From Gillisella vitis (GTDB taxonomy: Bacteria; Pseudomonadota; Alphaproteobacteria; Rhizobiales; Rhizobiaceae), in assembly GCA_009744235.1 (NCBI GenBank), contig WPHV01000009.1, positions 62,001 through 126,000 on the forward strand: 64,000 nt of DNA. The letters are read 5' to 3'. Position numbers and translations under genes: made by a program. The notes below the pieces were generated by a model. It was not told the DNA's origin. It searched no databases and worked only from the letters and a program-made list of their open reading frames with translations. Below, piece after piece: positions 29,434 through 39,458 of this stretch. Numbering within the stretch: position 1 is the first letter of the stretch; the number at the start of each line of letters is the position of its first letter.

Positions 29434-32400
29434 ATGACTGATACCACCGATAAAAAAGACTATTCCGCCACGCTGGCCCTGCCGCAGACGGAGTTTCCCA
29501 TGCGCGCAGGCCTGCCGCAAAAAGAGCCGGAAATCGTTGCCCGCTGGCAGCAGATGGGTCTTTATAAAAAGCTCCGCGCCTCTGCCGCTGGCCGCGAAAA
29601 ATTCGTGCTGCACGATGGCCCTCCATACGCCAACGGCAATATCCACATCGGCCATGCGCTGAACAAGATCCTGAAGGATGTCATCACCCGCTCGTTCCAG
29701 ATGCGCGGCTTTGACTCGAACTATGTTCCCGGCTGGGATTGCCACGGCCTTCCGATCGAGTGGAAGATCGAGGAAAAATACCGCGAAAAGGGCAAGGACA
29801 AGAACGAGGTTCCGATCAACGAATTCCGTCAGGAATGCCGTGATTTTGCGGCTGGTTGGATTGAGAAACAGTCGGAAGAGTTCAAACGCCTCGGCATCGA
29901 AGGTGATTTTGAAAACCCCTACACCACGATGAATTTCCACGCGGAAGCCCGCATCGCTGGCGAGTTGCTGAAAATCGCCAAATCCGGCCAGCTCTATCGT
30001 GGCTCCAAGCCGATCATGTGGTCGGTGGTGGAACGCACCGCCTTGGCCGAGGCCGAGGTGGAATATCACGAGGTTGAAAGTGATACGATCTGGGTGAAGT
30101 TTCCGGTGGTTAATGCTTCAGGTGATCTAGATGGTTCTTTCGTCGTAATCTGGACCACCACGCCTTGGACTATACCCGGGAACCGTGCGATCTCGTTCTC
30201 GTCCAAGATCGAATACGGTCTTTATGAAGTCACCGAGGCTGCCAATGATTTCGGCCCGCAGTCCGGCGAAAAGCTGATCTTTGCCGATAAGCTGGCGGCA
30301 GATGCGTTTGCCAAGGCCAAGCTGGAGTTCAAACGCGTTCGTCAGGTTACGGCGGAAGAACTTTGTGCCATCTCCTGCGCCCATCCGCTAAGTCCACTTG
30401 ATGGAATAATCATTGAAGAGGGGAGCGGCTTTGGCGGCGGTTTCGAAAGCTTTAAAGAAGAGTTGAAGCCACTCTACGCGAATTTGGCGAACCACATCCG
30501 CTACGATAGAGCCGGAGGTTCTGGCGAAAGCATAGAGTATGATCTGCGTCCGCCATATTCTTTCCCCGTTCCCCTCATCGACGGCGATCACGTCACCGAT
30601 GACGCCGGTACCGGCTTCGTCCACACCGCTCCCAGCCATGGTCGCGAAGACTTTGACGCATGGATGTCGGCTGCCCGCTCCTTGGAAGCCCGTGGCATCT
30701 CGTCCAAAATCCCCTTCACCGTCGATGACGCGGGCTTCTACACGGAAGACGCTCCCGGCTTTGGCCCCTCGGCTGAAGGCGGCGCGGCCCGCGTGATGGA
30801 CGACAACGGCAAGAAGGGTGATGCCAACGAGCGTGTCATCAAGGCCTTGATCTCCGCCAACAACCTGTTTGCCCGTGGCCGGATCAAGCATGATTATCCG
30901 CATTCATGGCGTTCCAAGAAGCCGGTAATTTTCCGCAATACGCCGCAATGGTTTGTCTACATGGACAAGGAATTGGGTGATGGCACCACGCTGCGCTCAC
31001 GCGCCCTTGGCGCCATTGATGACACCCGTTTCGTGCCCGCTGCTGGTCAGAACCGTCTGCGCGCCATGATCGAAGGCCGTCCCGATTGGGTACTGTCGCG
31101 CCAGCGCGCATGGGGCGTTCCGATCTGCGTGTTTGCCGATGAGGCTGGTGAGGTCTTGCAAGACGAGACTGTCAATGCCCGCATTCTGGAAGCTTTTGAG
31201 GTTGAAGGCGCTGATGCATGGTTTGCTGACGGTGCCAAGGAACGCTTCCTCGAAGGTGTGCCAAACCAAGAGCGTTGGACGCAGGTGCGTGACATTCTCG
31301 ATGTGTGGTTCGATTCGGGCTGCACCCACACCTTCACGCTGGAAGACCGCCCGGACCTGAAATGGCCTGCCGATGTCTATCTCGAAGGCTCGGATCAGCA
31401 TCGCGGCTGGTTCCACTCATCCTTGCTGGAATCCTGCGCCACCCGTGGCCGTGCGCCTTACAACGCTGTCATCACCCATGGCTTCACCATGGCGGAAGAT
31501 GGCCGCAAGATGTCGAAATCGATCGGCAATACCATTTCGCCTCAGGATGTTATGGCCCAGTCCGGTGCCGATATCCTGCGTCTGTGGGTGATGAACACCG
31601 ATTACTGGGAAGATCAGCGTCTGGGTAAAACCATCATCCAGACCAATGTCGATGCCTATCGCAAGATCCGCAATACGGTTCGCTGGATGCTCGGTACGCT
31701 TGCCCATGACCATGGCGAAGACATTGCCTATGACGCGCTGCCAGAGCTGGAAAAGCTGATGCTGCATCGGCTGGCCGAGTTGGATCAGCTGGTGCGCGAT
31801 AGCTATGATGCTTTCGAGTTCAAGAAGATCACCCGGGCGCTGACCGATTTCGCCAATGTCGAGCTGTCGGCCTTCTACTTTGATATCCGCAAGGATGCGC
31901 TCTATTGCGACGCGCCGTCTTCGCCGCGCCGCCATGCGTCGCTGTTCGTGATCCGCAAGCTGTTTGATTGCATGGTGCTGTGGCTGGCGCCAATGCTGCC
32001 CTTCACGACCGAAGAAGCCTGGCTATCGCGCAGCCCGGACGCGGTCTCTGTCCATCTGGAACAGTTCCCGATGATCCCGGCGCAGTGGCTGAACCAGCCG
32101 CTGGATGGCAAATGGGCAAAGATCCGCAAGGTGCGCAGCGTCGTCACCGGCGCGCTGGAAGTGGAGCGCAAGGACAAGCGCATCGGCTCCTCGCTGGAAG
32201 CGGCTCCCGTCGTGCATATTGCTGATGCGGATCTCATGGCCGCCCTTGAGGGTCAGGATTTTGCCGAAATCTGCATCACCTCGGCCATTTCGGTGGTTAA
32301 GGGTGAAGGTCCGTCCGAGTCCTTCCGGTTGTCAGATGTGGGTGCGGTCTCAGTTGAGCCGAAACTGGCGGAAGGCCGCAAATGCGCCCGCTCCTGGCGG

Positions 32401-32487
32401 ATCACCTACGATGTCGGCTCCGACCCTGACTATCCCGATGTTTCCGCACGGGATGCGGCGGCCCTGCGCGAACTGACACTTGACTGA
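29434..32487 (+). CDS. ileS: Isoleucyl-tRNA synthetase with an insertion in the editing domain
   Basis: A 1017-residue class I synthetase. The HIGH motif is in [14 protein letters not shown] (HIGH at 71-74) and the KMSKS motif is at 692-696 in [25 protein letters not shown] near 238-251 and [22 protein letters not shown] near 386-407 belong to the CP1 editing domain. Between [10 protein letters not shown] and the VPLIDGDH strand (about 325-375) lie some 40 extra residues rich in Gly, Glu and Ser compared with the short loop I expect in other alphaproteobacterial IleRS. The C-terminal zinc-binding cysteine cluster of the E. coli enzyme is not apparent. Its own promoter should lie after the terminator at 29195. 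Confidence 0.97.
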   Translation: MTDTTDKKDYSATLALPQTEFPMRAGLPQKEPEIVARWQQMGLYKKLRASAAGREKFVLHDGPPYANGNIHIGHALNKILKDVITRSFQMRGFDSNYVPGWDCHGLPIEWKIEEKYREKGKDKNEVPINEFRQECRDFAAGWIEKQSEEFKRLGIEGDFENPYTTMNFHAEARIAGELLKIAKSGQLYRGSKPIMWSVVERTALAEAEVEYHEVESDTIWVKFPVVNASGDLDGSFVVIWTTTPWTIPGNRAISFSSKIEYGLYEVTEAANDFGPQSGEKLIFADKLAADAFAKAKLEFKRVRQVTAEELCAISCAHPLSPLDGIIIEEGSGFGGGFESFKEELKPLYANLANHIRYDRAGGSGESIEYDLRPPYSFPVPLIDGDHVTDDAGTGFVHTAPSHGREDFDAWMSAARSLEARGISSKIPFTVDDAGFYTEDAPGFGPSAEGGAARVMDDNGKKGDANERVIKALISANNLFARGRIKHDYPHSWRSKKPVIFRNTPQWFVYMDKELGDGTTLRSRALGAIDDTRFVPAAGQNRLRAMIEGRPDWVLSRQRAWGVPICVFADEAGEVLQDETVNARILEAFEVEGADAWFADGAKERFLEGVPNQERWTQVRDILDVWFDSGCTHTFTLEDRPDLKWPADVYLEGSDQHRGWFHSSLLESCATRGRAPYNAVITHGFTMAEDGRKMSKSIGNTISPQDVMAQSGADILRLWVMNTDYWEDQRLGKTIIQTNVDAYRKIRNTVRWMLGTLAHDHGEDIAYDALPELEKLMLHRLAELDQLVRDSYDAFEFKKITRALTDFANVELSAFYFDIRKDALYCDAPSSPRRHASLFVIRKLFDCMVLWLAPMLPFTTEEAWLSRSPDAVSVHLEQFPMIPAQWLNQPLDGKWAKIRKVRSVVTGALEVERKDKRIGSSLEAAPVVHIADADLMAALEGQDFAEICITSAISVVKGEGPSESFRLSDVGAVSVEPKLAEGRKCARSWRITYDVGSDPDYPDVSARDAAALRELTLD

Positions 32488-32790
32488 CAGATGAATATTT
32501 ACCGGATGATTTGCGCTTTTTAGGATCATCCGGTAGAAGCTGCCTGAAATTGGCCGGAATTTTCTATCAGGCGGAAAGATACCGCCGATAACTATTCGGG
32601 ATGGTGCCGGTATGGTCGATTTGATGTTCTCCTGAGCTTGCTGTATAAGGCGCCCGGGAGGTTCCGATCTGAAACCATACGCGACAGCGGTGCGGATATC
32701 CGTCGGTTCAGCATGAGGCTGGATGGAAAGATGTTTGCTACGACTGACGGAGCTTTGGATCCGGGACATGAAAAAGGCTGGAAGGTATTG
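32488..32790. other. Intergenic region ileS to lipoprotein gene
   Basis: It contains the hairpin at 32500-32535 and a smaller pair GGCGG/CCGCC near 32570. An in-frame open extension of the next gene reaches back to 32638 but includes no signal-like start, so it is regarded as leader. Confidence 0.5.
32500..32535 (+). terminator. Hairpin downstream of ileS
   Basis: TACCGGATGAT and ATCATCCGGTA form a perfect 11-base-pair stem; the 14-base loop holds a T-run. It is placed 13 bases after the ileS stop and probably ends or stabilises the transcript. Confidence 0.6.
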
Positions 32791-33399
32791 ATGGTTAAGG
32801 CACGGATGGTTCTTGTTGGCATGTTTGCTGCCTGCTCTGCCTTGAGCAGCTGCACCAGCGGCCCGACCTATGGCACTGATAAGACGTCTATGGAACAATT
32901 GGTGGACGATGTTGGCTCGGCCGCCTCCATCGGCAGCAAGAAGAAGACGACAGACACGGCATATAACCCGCGCCCGGACCTTGTCCTGCCGCCCAAGGGT
33001 GAGACCGCGCAGCTGGTACAGCCGCAGCAGTCCCTGGCCAGCAAGGATAATCCCGATTGGGTCGAAAGCCCTGAGGATACCCGCACAAGGCTCGTGGCCG
33101 AAGCCGATGCCAACCGTGGCAACCAAAGCTATCGTTCGCCGCTTCTTGATGGCAACGGCACCAATGGCACGATGACCGAAACCCAGAAATGGCAGGCCTT
33201 CCGCGACGCCCGCAAGATCCAGAAGGGCGCCTATATCGACCAGCGCCGGGTTCTGTCCGATCCACCGGCTTCCTACCGTGAAGTAGATCAGGCCAAGCTG
33301 GACGATCTGGGCGAACCAGAAGCCAAGAAGGAAAAACGTCGCCAGAAGGAAGCGGAAATGTCCAATTCCAACAAATCCTGGTGGATGCCTTTCCAATAA
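32791..33399 (+). CDS. Putative lipoprotein, 202 residues
   Basis: The N-terminus MVKARMVLVGMFAACSALSSC carries a lipoprotein signal with lipobox LSSC, so lipidation at about Cys-21 is expected. The rest is hydrophilic and acidic-basic mixed, with YNPRPDLVLPPKG near 60, NPDWVESPEDTRTRLVAEAD near 87-106 and a Lys/Glu-rich end before WWMPFQ. Similar proteins occur across rhizobia without a known role. ATG 32791 follows GGAAGG; earlier in-frame starts would bury the signal peptide. A good terminator follows. Confidence 0.78.
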   Translation: MVKARMVLVGMFAACSALSSCTSGPTYGTDKTSMEQLVDDVGSAASIGSKKKTTDTAYNPRPDLVLPPKGETAQLVQPQQSLASKDNPDWVESPEDTRTRLVAEADANRGNQSYRSPLLDGNGTNGTMTETQKWQAFRDARKIQKGAYIDQRRVLSDPPASYREVDQAKLDDLGEPEAKKEKRRQKEAEMSNSNKSWWMPFQ

Positions 33400-33443
33400 G
33401 GTCTGGTGTCTCCAAAAATTGGTGTTTTCAGCAAAAATATCAG

Positions 33444-33472
33444 GCAGGCCCGAAATGGCCTGCTTTTCTTTT
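33444..33472 (+). terminator. Intrinsic terminator after the lipoprotein gene
   Basis: GCAGGCC pairs with GGCCTGC around a six-base loop, followed by TTTTCTTTT. Strong rho-independent shape. It ends 12 bases before the next start codon. Confidence 0.88.
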
Positions 33473-33483
33473 GAGGTTTCTGC

Positions 33484-33966
33484 ATGGATTTCTCCATCCG
33501 CGAGGCGCGTCCAGAGGACGTGCCGGTTATCCTTCGCTTCATCACCGATCTGGCGATTTTCGAAAAAGCCGAGCATGAGGTGAAGGCCACCGTCGAAAGC
33601 TTGCATCAATCGTTGTTTGGTGACGGAGCCATTGCGTTTGCCGTAGTCTTGGAAAAGCAGGGGAACCCTGTTGGCCATGCGATCTGGTTCTATAATTACT
33701 CCACCTGGCAGGCCCGCAAGGGGCTTTATCTCGAAGATCTCTACATCGATCCGGCCCATCGCGGCGGCGGTGCCGGGCGTACCATGCTGCGCTATCTGGC
33801 AAAACTTGCTGTCGATACCGGCTGCGGCCGGTTCGAATGGAGTGTGTTGGATTGGAACGCGCCAGCCATCCGGGTCTATGATGCTGTAGGTGCAGAGCCG
33901 CAGACCGAATGGATACGCTACCGACTTTCCGGCAACAAGCTTGCGGAGTTTGCCGCCGGACGATGA
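33484..33966 (+). CDS. GNAT family N-acetyltransferase
   Basis: A 160-residue acetyltransferase resembling the spermidine/diamine acetyltransferase (SAT1-like) branch. The acetyl-CoA loop is DPAHRGGGAGRTMLRYLAK near 92-110, preceded by LYLEDLYID, and WSVLDWNAPAIRVYDAVGA near 119-137 follows the branch pattern. Because the cell appears to make spermidine, a polyamine or amine substrate is plausible but unproven. It lies right after a terminator, with AGG upstream of ATG. Confidence 0.87.
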   Translation: MDFSIREARPEDVPVILRFITDLAIFEKAEHEVKATVESLHQSLFGDGAIAFAVVLEKQGNPVGHAIWFYNYSTWQARKGLYLEDLYIDPAHRGGGAGRTMLRYLAKLAVDTGCGRFEWSVLDWNAPAIRVYDAVGAEPQTEWIRYRLSGNKLAEFAAGR

Positions 33967-33978
33967 TCGTGTGATACT

Positions 33979-35004
33979 TTACTGTGAAACGCGCACCACC
34001 AACTTGCCGAAATTCTTACCTTCCAACAGACCGATAAAGGCTTGAGGGGCGTTTTCCAGCCCGTCAACGATGTCTTCCCGGTAGCGTAGCGATCCATCGG
34101 CAATCCAGCCTGCCGCCTCGCGCTGGAATTGCGGAAATTGATCGGCAAATTCGCGTTGGATAAAGCCACGCACGGTCAGGCTCTTGGTCAGAATATCGCG
34201 CATGGTCATCGGCAGACGGTCTGGGCCAGGCGCATCCTCCACGGACTGGTTATACTGGGCGATCAGCCCGCAGACCGGCACACGCGCAAAGCTATTGAGT
34301 AGCGGAAACACCGCTTTCCAGACATCACCACCGACATTTTCGAAGTAAACGTCGATGCCATCAGGGCAGGCCTGTGCGAGTTCCCGAGCAAAATCAGGCG
34401 AGCGGTGATCGACAACCGCGTCGAACCCGAGTTCGTTTTTGATAAAAGCGCATTTGTCTGCACCACCGGCAATGCCGACCGCGCGCGCACCTTTGAGACG
34501 GGCGATCTGGCCGACGGCAGAGCCGACCGCGCCGCTGGCGGCGGCCACCACCACCGTTTGGTCGGGCTTTGGCTTGCCAATGGTCAGCAATCCCGCATAG
34601 GCGGTAAAGCCGGGCATGCCCAGCACGCCGAGCGCAGTGCTGATCGGGGCTGCCGACGGATCGATCTTGCGCAGCGTTTCACCCTTGGCAAGCGCATAGC
34701 TTTGCCAGCCGGAATGGGAGAGAACAACATCCCCCTCTTGAAAATTACTGTGTCTTGACCGAAGCACGCGCGCGACTGTGCCGCCCTCCATCACCGCGCC
34801 AATCTCAACCGGCTTGGCATAGGATTTTGCAGCGCTCATGCGTCCGCGCATATAGGGATCGAGAGACAGATAAAGGATTTGCAGCAGGACCTCGCCGTCC
34901 CCAGGCTCACTCACCGTGCCCGTTTCCAGCCGAAAATTATCGGTGGCGGGAGCGCCAGTTGGACGGGATGCAAGCTGAATTTGAAGGTTCTTTTGAGGTG
35001 TCAT
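33979..35004 (-). CDS. NADP-dependent oxidoreductase (medium-chain reductase, CurA/LTB4DH-like)
   Basis: A 341-residue medium-chain dehydrogenase/reductase without zinc ligands. LSLDPYMRGRMS near 48-59, VVAAASGAVGSAVGQIARLKGARAVGI near 150-176 and VYFENVGGDVW near 217 mark the 2-alkenal/prostaglandin reductase group (CurA, leukotriene B4 dehydrogenase). These use NADPH to reduce activated double bonds. A second in-frame ATG at 35016 is possible. A long open extension to 35304 overlaps recX and is not real. Convergent with the GNAT gene and divergent from recX. Confidence 0.88.
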   Translation of the reverse strand: MTPQKNLQIQLASRPTGAPATDNFRLETGTVSEPGDGEVLLQILYLSLDPYMRGRMSAAKSYAKPVEIGAVMEGGTVARVLRSRHSNFQEGDVVLSHSGWQSYALAKGETLRKIDPSAAPISTALGVLGMPGFTAYAGLLTIGKPKPDQTVVVAAASGAVGSAVGQIARLKGARAVGIAGGADKCAFIKNELGFDAVVDHRSPDFARELAQACPDGIDVYFENVGGDVWKAVFPLLNSFARVPVCGLIAQYNQSVEDAPGPDRLPMTMRDILTKSLTVRGFIQREFADQFPQFQREAAGWIADGSLRYREDIVDGLENAPQAFIGLLEGKNFGKLVVRVSQ

Positions 35005-35114
35005 GATGTCTTTCATTTCAGAATTCACATTGGCTTGAGGACACGCTCTCGGCGGTCCTGTCGTCTTCCATGACAAAGTGATATAGCGTCCATGATGAAA
35101 CCAACAATAGAGGC

Positions 35115-35720
35115 ATGGCCGGCATTGGAACGACGAGCGACATGACAGGCGAGGCACAAATCCTGTTCGACAGCGAGACGCAACCGGACCCTTTGCAGCC
35201 GAAACCGCGGATGCTGGCCTGGGCGCGCAATTCTGCCGCCTATCGCCTTGGCCGACGAATGATGAGTGAGCGGGAATTGCGGGATGCCGTTGCCCGCAAG
35301 GCACGACAGAAATATGAAGGCATTGAGCCGGAGACGGTGGATGCGCTGGCGGCAGAAGCCGTGCGCTTTGGCCACCAGATGCTGGCGCTGGACGATGATG
35401 CCTATGCGCAGATCAAGTCGCAATCGGCGGCGCGCAGCGGCAAATCCAGACGTGCTATCGCCCAGACCCTGGCGCGCAAGGGTATCGAGAAGGACGTGGT
35501 GAGGGCAGCGCTAGAGGATATGGACGACCTGCCCGCCGCCATTCGATTTGCCAGAAAGCGCGGCTATGGCCCCTTTCGCCGCAGCGACGGCGATGAACGG
35601 CAGAGAATGAAGGAAATGGCGGGCATGGCACGCAATGGCTTTGGCTTCGATCTGGTGCAACGCGTGCTTGCCATGTCACGCGAAGAGGCCGAAGAGTATT
35701 TGTTGCAACAACCGCTGTAA
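35115..35720 (+). CDS. recX: RecA regulator RecX
   Basis: A 201-residue RecX protein that modulates RecA filaments. The three-helix repeats are visible: MSERELRDAVARKARQKYE near 51-69, SGKSRRAIAQTLARKGIEKDVVRAALED near 107-135 and RNGFGFDLVQRVLAMS at the end. The preceding segment, about 40 residues, contains PKPRMLAWARNSAAYRLGRR. recA is not adjacent in this window. The ATG at 35115 is the only upstream start. Confidence 0.88.
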   Translation: MAGIGTTSDMTGEAQILFDSETQPDPLQPKPRMLAWARNSAAYRLGRRMMSERELRDAVARKARQKYEGIEPETVDALAAEAVRFGHQMLALDDDAYAQIKSQSAARSGKSRRAIAQTLARKGIEKDVVRAALEDMDDLPAAIRFARKRGYGPFRRSDGDERQRMKEMAGMARNGFGFDLVQRVLAMSREEAEEYLLQQPL

Positions 35721-35783
35721 GCGAGGCTTGCCGGTGGGTTGATCTGCATTTCTTTCAATTCAAGACGTATTCAAGGGTTTTTC

Positions 35784-36518
35784 ATGAGCCAGCGGGCCAA
35801 TAATCAGGTGGAAATATACTCCTCATGCCCTGTGCCTCCGCTTTTCGAGGCTTTCATCTCTCATCGCGCCGTTCGCTTCCGCCATGATGATTTTACGCCG
35901 GAAGTGGCCGCCGATCTAGGCGTGCCTTTGCCTGACAGCATGGGAAAGGCGGTCGCCAAGCGAAAGGCGGAATATGTGGGCGGACGGTTCTGCGCCATGC
36001 AGGCGATTGCGGCGCAGACCGGCCAGCCTGCGGCACCCGTTACAGCAGGACCACGTGGCGAACCGGTTTGGCCGCCTGGGCTGGTCGGATCGATCACCCA
36101 TACAAATGGGTTTGCTGCGGCAGCCGTTGCCGATGCGGCCCGATTTCGCAGCCTTGGCATGGATACAGAACAGGTCATGACAGCGCAGGTCATGGGCAAT
36201 GTCCGAGAGCGGATCTGCGGACCGGAAGACAGGTTTGGGGCCGGTAGCTCTTTTTTGCCGGAACTTCATACCACCCTGGTGTTCTCTGCCAAGGAGAGCT
36301 TGTTCAAATGTCTTTATCCATTGGTTGAAAAAATGTTCTGGTTCGAAGACGCGCTGATCCGGATCGATCCGGATCGGGGTGGTCTGTTTACCGCCGAATT
36401 GCTGTCACGCCTCCATATGGAATTTCCGGCGGGAACAGTGATCGAAGGACGCTTCTGCCTGACGCCGGGTCTGGTTCATACCGGCATCAGCCTTGCGAAA
36501 GATGAGGCTGCGTTATAA
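35784..36518 (+). CDS. 4'-phosphopantetheinyl transferase (EntD/Sfp superfamily)
   Basis: A 244-residue transferase that loads carrier-protein domains with the phosphopantetheine arm of coenzyme A. GSITHTNGFAAAAVA near 106-120, LGMDTEQV near 130-137 with the metal-binding Asp and Glu, and FSAKESLFKCLYP near 180-192 are the three expected motifs. It is the EntD-like kind used for siderophore or polyketide systems, but no such synthase lies in the window. ATG 35784 follows AAGGGTT; an earlier ATG at 35739 is less likely. Confidence 0.88.
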   Translation: MSQRANNQVEIYSSCPVPPLFEAFISHRAVRFRHDDFTPEVAADLGVPLPDSMGKAVAKRKAEYVGGRFCAMQAIAAQTGQPAAPVTAGPRGEPVWPPGLVGSITHTNGFAAAAVADAARFRSLGMDTEQVMTAQVMGNVRERICGPEDRFGAGSSFLPELHTTLVFSAKESLFKCLYPLVEKMFWFEDALIRIDPDRGGLFTAELLSRLHMEFPAGTVIEGRFCLTPGLVHTGISLAKDEAAL

Positions 36519-36595
36519 TTTAGCTCTTGCAATAATACCCTAAAAATTACATGGGTTTTGCTTGGTTAATATAATTTTTTACCAGTTGATATGTT

Positions 36596-36613
36596 TGTAA
36601 TCTTTCGATTACA
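36596..36613. promoter_or_regulatory. Palindrome upstream of the LuxR-type regulator
   Basis: TGTAATC-TTTC-GATTACA is a perfect seven-base inverted repeat in an AT-rich promoter region, 47 bases before the regulator start. It may be an operator, perhaps for autoregulation. Confidence 0.35.
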
Positions 36614-36659
36614 TCAGAACAGGCTTGCCAAAGCGGATGCGACATAGCACGTTTTCTTC

Positions 36660-39344
36660 ATGAACTTCACTCTGCGATTTCAGCCCCCGATCAGTACCCA
36701 GAGCGCGATCAAGCGCAGGGCAATCCTGTCGCATCTTTCCGCTGGCGGATTGAAACGGGTGACGACCATCATTGCGCCGGCGGGCTATGGCAAGACATCC
36801 CTGGCCGCGCAATGGTTCGATACCCTGCGCGCCGAAGGGTACAGCCTGTCCTGGCTTGCGCTGGATCAGGAATATAGCGACCAGACACAGTTCCTGCTGC
36901 TGCTGCTGGAAGCCGTCAATGCCCTGCGTCTGGAAGAAGGCACCGGTGTTGATTCCAGCATGACCGTCGCCTCGCTTCTCGCCTTGTTATCCACCCGGTT
37001 GCGCAAGATCACCGAGCCGGTCATCCTGTTTCTGGATGACTATCACTTCGCCCAGACCGATGCGACCGAAGCAATCGTCGCACGTCTGTTGGGCGACCAG
37101 ACGTTGAATCACCTGAAACTGGTGCTGATTTCGCGCACGCCACCCCGCTTTCCGGTGTCGGCCCTGCGGTTGAAAGGCGAATTTCGCCAGGTCAATATTG
37201 CCGAACTGGGCTTTTCCGACCAGGAGGCCGAAGAGTTTTTTGCCGGACAGACTGCCAGCTTGAGCCGGGAGCAAGTGGCTGGGCTCAACAAAAGGACGGA
37301 AGGCTGGGCAGTTGCCCTGCAGATGATCCGGTTGCTGATTGCCGAAAATGTCGATGGCGGCGCGCTGTTCACCACCTTCGACGGCGGCAATGCCGAAATG
37401 GGTAGCTATTTGTCGGAGCAGGTGTTTGCCAATCTGCCTGAAGATGTTCAGGAACTGCTGTTAAAGACTGCGCCTTTCCCCACCGTCAACCGCGATCTCG
37501 TCGAGGCCGTCTTCGGCGATGCCCATAGCGCCGACTTGCTTGGCAAGCTTGGAGACCACGCCCTGCCGGTTGCCCTCCTGGCTGGCGGTGGAGGCTGGAT
37601 CCGCTATCACCCCGTTTTCAATGCCTTCCTGAAGGAAGAGGCCGCTCGACGTGGCTATCAAGTTCAGGATGTTCTCGAACGGGCGGCGCGCTGGTTCCAA
37701 TCGACCGGTGATTTCGATGCTGCGGTGCGCCACGCGCTGATGAGCGGCAATGCCAATCTGGCCGCGGAAATCGTCGAGACCAGCGGCGGCTGGCGGCGGG
37801 TCTATACCACCAGCCGAGGTGGTGCCAGCGTGTTCAACTCCATCATGGCCAATGTCTCGGCCATTGATCTCACCTGTTTTCCGCTGACCACGCTTGGCCT
37901 GTCGGTGGTCAGTGCCAAAGCCGGACATCTTGATGCCGCCAATCATTATCTTGGCATTGCCGAGAGGGCCGACACTGCTGCTCCGGATACGTTTACCAGT
38001 GATCTGCGGGTGGTCCGTGTCCTGCTGGGGCTTTATTTCGACCGCCCTGCCTGCGCCGAAGACTTGGCCGCATTGGAAACCGATCTGACAGACATTGCCA
38101 GCACCGAACTCGTCCACCGCGCCATGGTGTTGAATATGCTGTCTTATAATTTTCTCGACCGCAGCGACATGGATCGGGCCTTGCATTACGGCCATCTCGC
38201 GGTTCAGACCTTCCGTGACGGCGGTGCCGATTTCGGCGCGGTGCATCTTTACACCCATATCGGCCAAGCCGCTTTTTTCAGTGGCGATTGCTCCGGCGCT
38301 GAGGAGTATTATCAGCAGTTGATCGATGAAGTGCAGGCCTGCATTGGCAAGGGAACCGATCTCGATGCCTTGGGGCAGGTGCTGAAGGCAGAATTGCTGG
38401 TCATGCGTGGCGATCTGGAGGCCGCCGGGCCTTGTCTGCGCTGGGCCTTGCCGCATCTGGAGCGCCATGATGCCTGGTTCGATCTTCTGGCTGCTGGGTT
38501 TACAGCCCAGCAGATGATCTTCCGCCTAGAAGGCGACATGACTGCAGCCCATGCGCTGGCGGACCGGACACGGTCGGCGGCCAAGCGGCGCGGCTTTCAT
38601 CGGTTGATCCGGCTGATCGACGGCGCCAGGGTGTTGCTCCTGTTGGAAAGCGGTGATGTCGAGCAGGCGATTCGCTACGCAAAGGCCCATGGCTTCGGCA
38701 TGGAGGATATCACCTCGGTGCCGGATAATAATCTGGCGATCCATTTGCGTGGATTGACGCCGGCTCTGCTTTGGGCACGCATCCATCTGGTTCGCGGCGA
38801 TCTCGAGCGCGCCAGACAAGCGCTTTCCATCCTGATCAGCCAGCAACCAACGAAAATCCACGATCTCCGCAGCGTGGAACTGGCGCTTCTCGACATGCGT
38901 CTGTTGATCGCCGAAGAAAAACGCGAGATCGTTGCGGCCCGCCTGGAAGATCTGCTGTTGACCTTTCCGATGGAAGATTTCCGAGCCATGATCTGGATTG
39001 AAGGCGACGATTTCCTGGGCGATCTCAGGGCAATTGCCGAGGAAAGCCCGATGTCGGCAGTTCTGCGTCAAAGGCTGCAAGCCCTGTTGCCGGAAGGAAA
39101 GGTGGCGCCGGAGACCAGCGAAGACGTGCCGCTTCACGGTCTCTCGTCATCCGCGCTGACAGACAGGGAACTTGCTGTGATGGCGCTGCTCAGCCAAGGC
39201 TTCAGCAATAAGGAAATCGGTCGTAAACTGGCCTTGAGCGACAACACGATCAAATTTCATCTGCGCAATATTTTCGCAAAGCTCAAGGTCACTACCCGCA
39301 CCGCCGCAGTCGGTGCCGCTCGCCGCGCCGGTATTTCACTGTAA
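36660..39344 (+). CDS. Large ATP-binding LuxR family regulator (MalT/LAL type)
   Basis: An 894-residue regulator. Walker A is APAGYGKTSLAAQW near 38-51 and the Walker B-like strand is VILFLDDYHF near 122-131. The middle, about 380-780, is a helical repeat region rich in TPR-like pairs. The C-terminus, about 833-890, is a LuxR helix-turn-helix: LTDRELAVMALLSQGFSNKEIGRKL followed by DNTIKFHLRNIFAKL. Such proteins bind ATP and an inducer to activate transcription. It is a single gene with no obvious dedicated target beside it; a palindrome lies at 36596. The inducer is unknown. Confidence 0.9.
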   Translation: MNFTLRFQPPISTQSAIKRRAILSHLSAGGLKRVTTIIAPAGYGKTSLAAQWFDTLRAEGYSLSWLALDQEYSDQTQFLLLLLEAVNALRLEEGTGVDSSMTVASLLALLSTRLRKITEPVILFLDDYHFAQTDATEAIVARLLGDQTLNHLKLVLISRTPPRFPVSALRLKGEFRQVNIAELGFSDQEAEEFFAGQTASLSREQVAGLNKRTEGWAVALQMIRLLIAENVDGGALFTTFDGGNAEMGSYLSEQVFANLPEDVQELLLKTAPFPTVNRDLVEAVFGDAHSADLLGKLGDHALPVALLAGGGGWIRYHPVFNAFLKEEAARRGYQVQDVLERAARWFQSTGDFDAAVRHALMSGNANLAAEIVETSGGWRRVYTTSRGGASVFNSIMANVSAIDLTCFPLTTLGLSVVSAKAGHLDAANHYLGIAERADTAAPDTFTSDLRVVRVLLGLYFDRPACAEDLAALETDLTDIASTELVHRAMVLNMLSYNFLDRSDMDRALHYGHLAVQTFRDGGADFGAVHLYTHIGQAAFFSGDCSGAEEYYQQLIDEVQACIGKGTDLDALGQVLKAELLVMRGDLEAAGPCLRWALPHLERHDAWFDLLAAGFTAQQMIFRLEGDMTAAHALADRTRSAAKRRGFHRLIRLIDGARVLLLLESGDVEQAIRYAKAHGFGMEDITSVPDNNLAIHLRGLTPALLWARIHLVRGDLERARQALSILISQQPTKIHDLRSVELALLDMRLLIAEEKREIVAARLEDLLLTFPMEDFRAMIWIEGDDFLGDLRAIAEESPMSAVLRQRLQALLPEGKVAPETSEDVPLHGLSSSALTDRELAVMALLSQGFSNKEIGRKLALSDNTIKFHLRNIFAKLKVTTRTAAVGAARRAGISL

Positions 39345-39353
39345 TTGCATATT

Positions 39354-39434
39354 ATAAGAAGAGTCATTGAACACGACTCTTCTTATTTCGCTTTCGAATA
39401 TCTCAAGCCTTTGATGCATTTGAGATATTCGAAA
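39354..39434 (+). repeat. RIME-like palindromic repeat, full copy 5
   Basis: First palindrome ATAAGAAGAGTC / GACTCTTCTTAT (39354-39386); second palindrome TTTCGAATATCTCAA / TTGAGATATTCGAAA, 15 perfect base pairs around a 13-base loop holding GATGCAT (39392-39434). Arms differ from the copy at 25509 by compensating changes. Positioned between convergent genes. Confidence 0.88.
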
Positions 39435-39458
39435 TTTCTCGAGGGTGAGAATCCGGCA

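Noticed and set aside
32350..33759. 469-codon minus-strand frame
   Set aside because: It spans the ends of ileS, the lipoprotein and the GNAT gene on the opposite strand and crosses a terminator.
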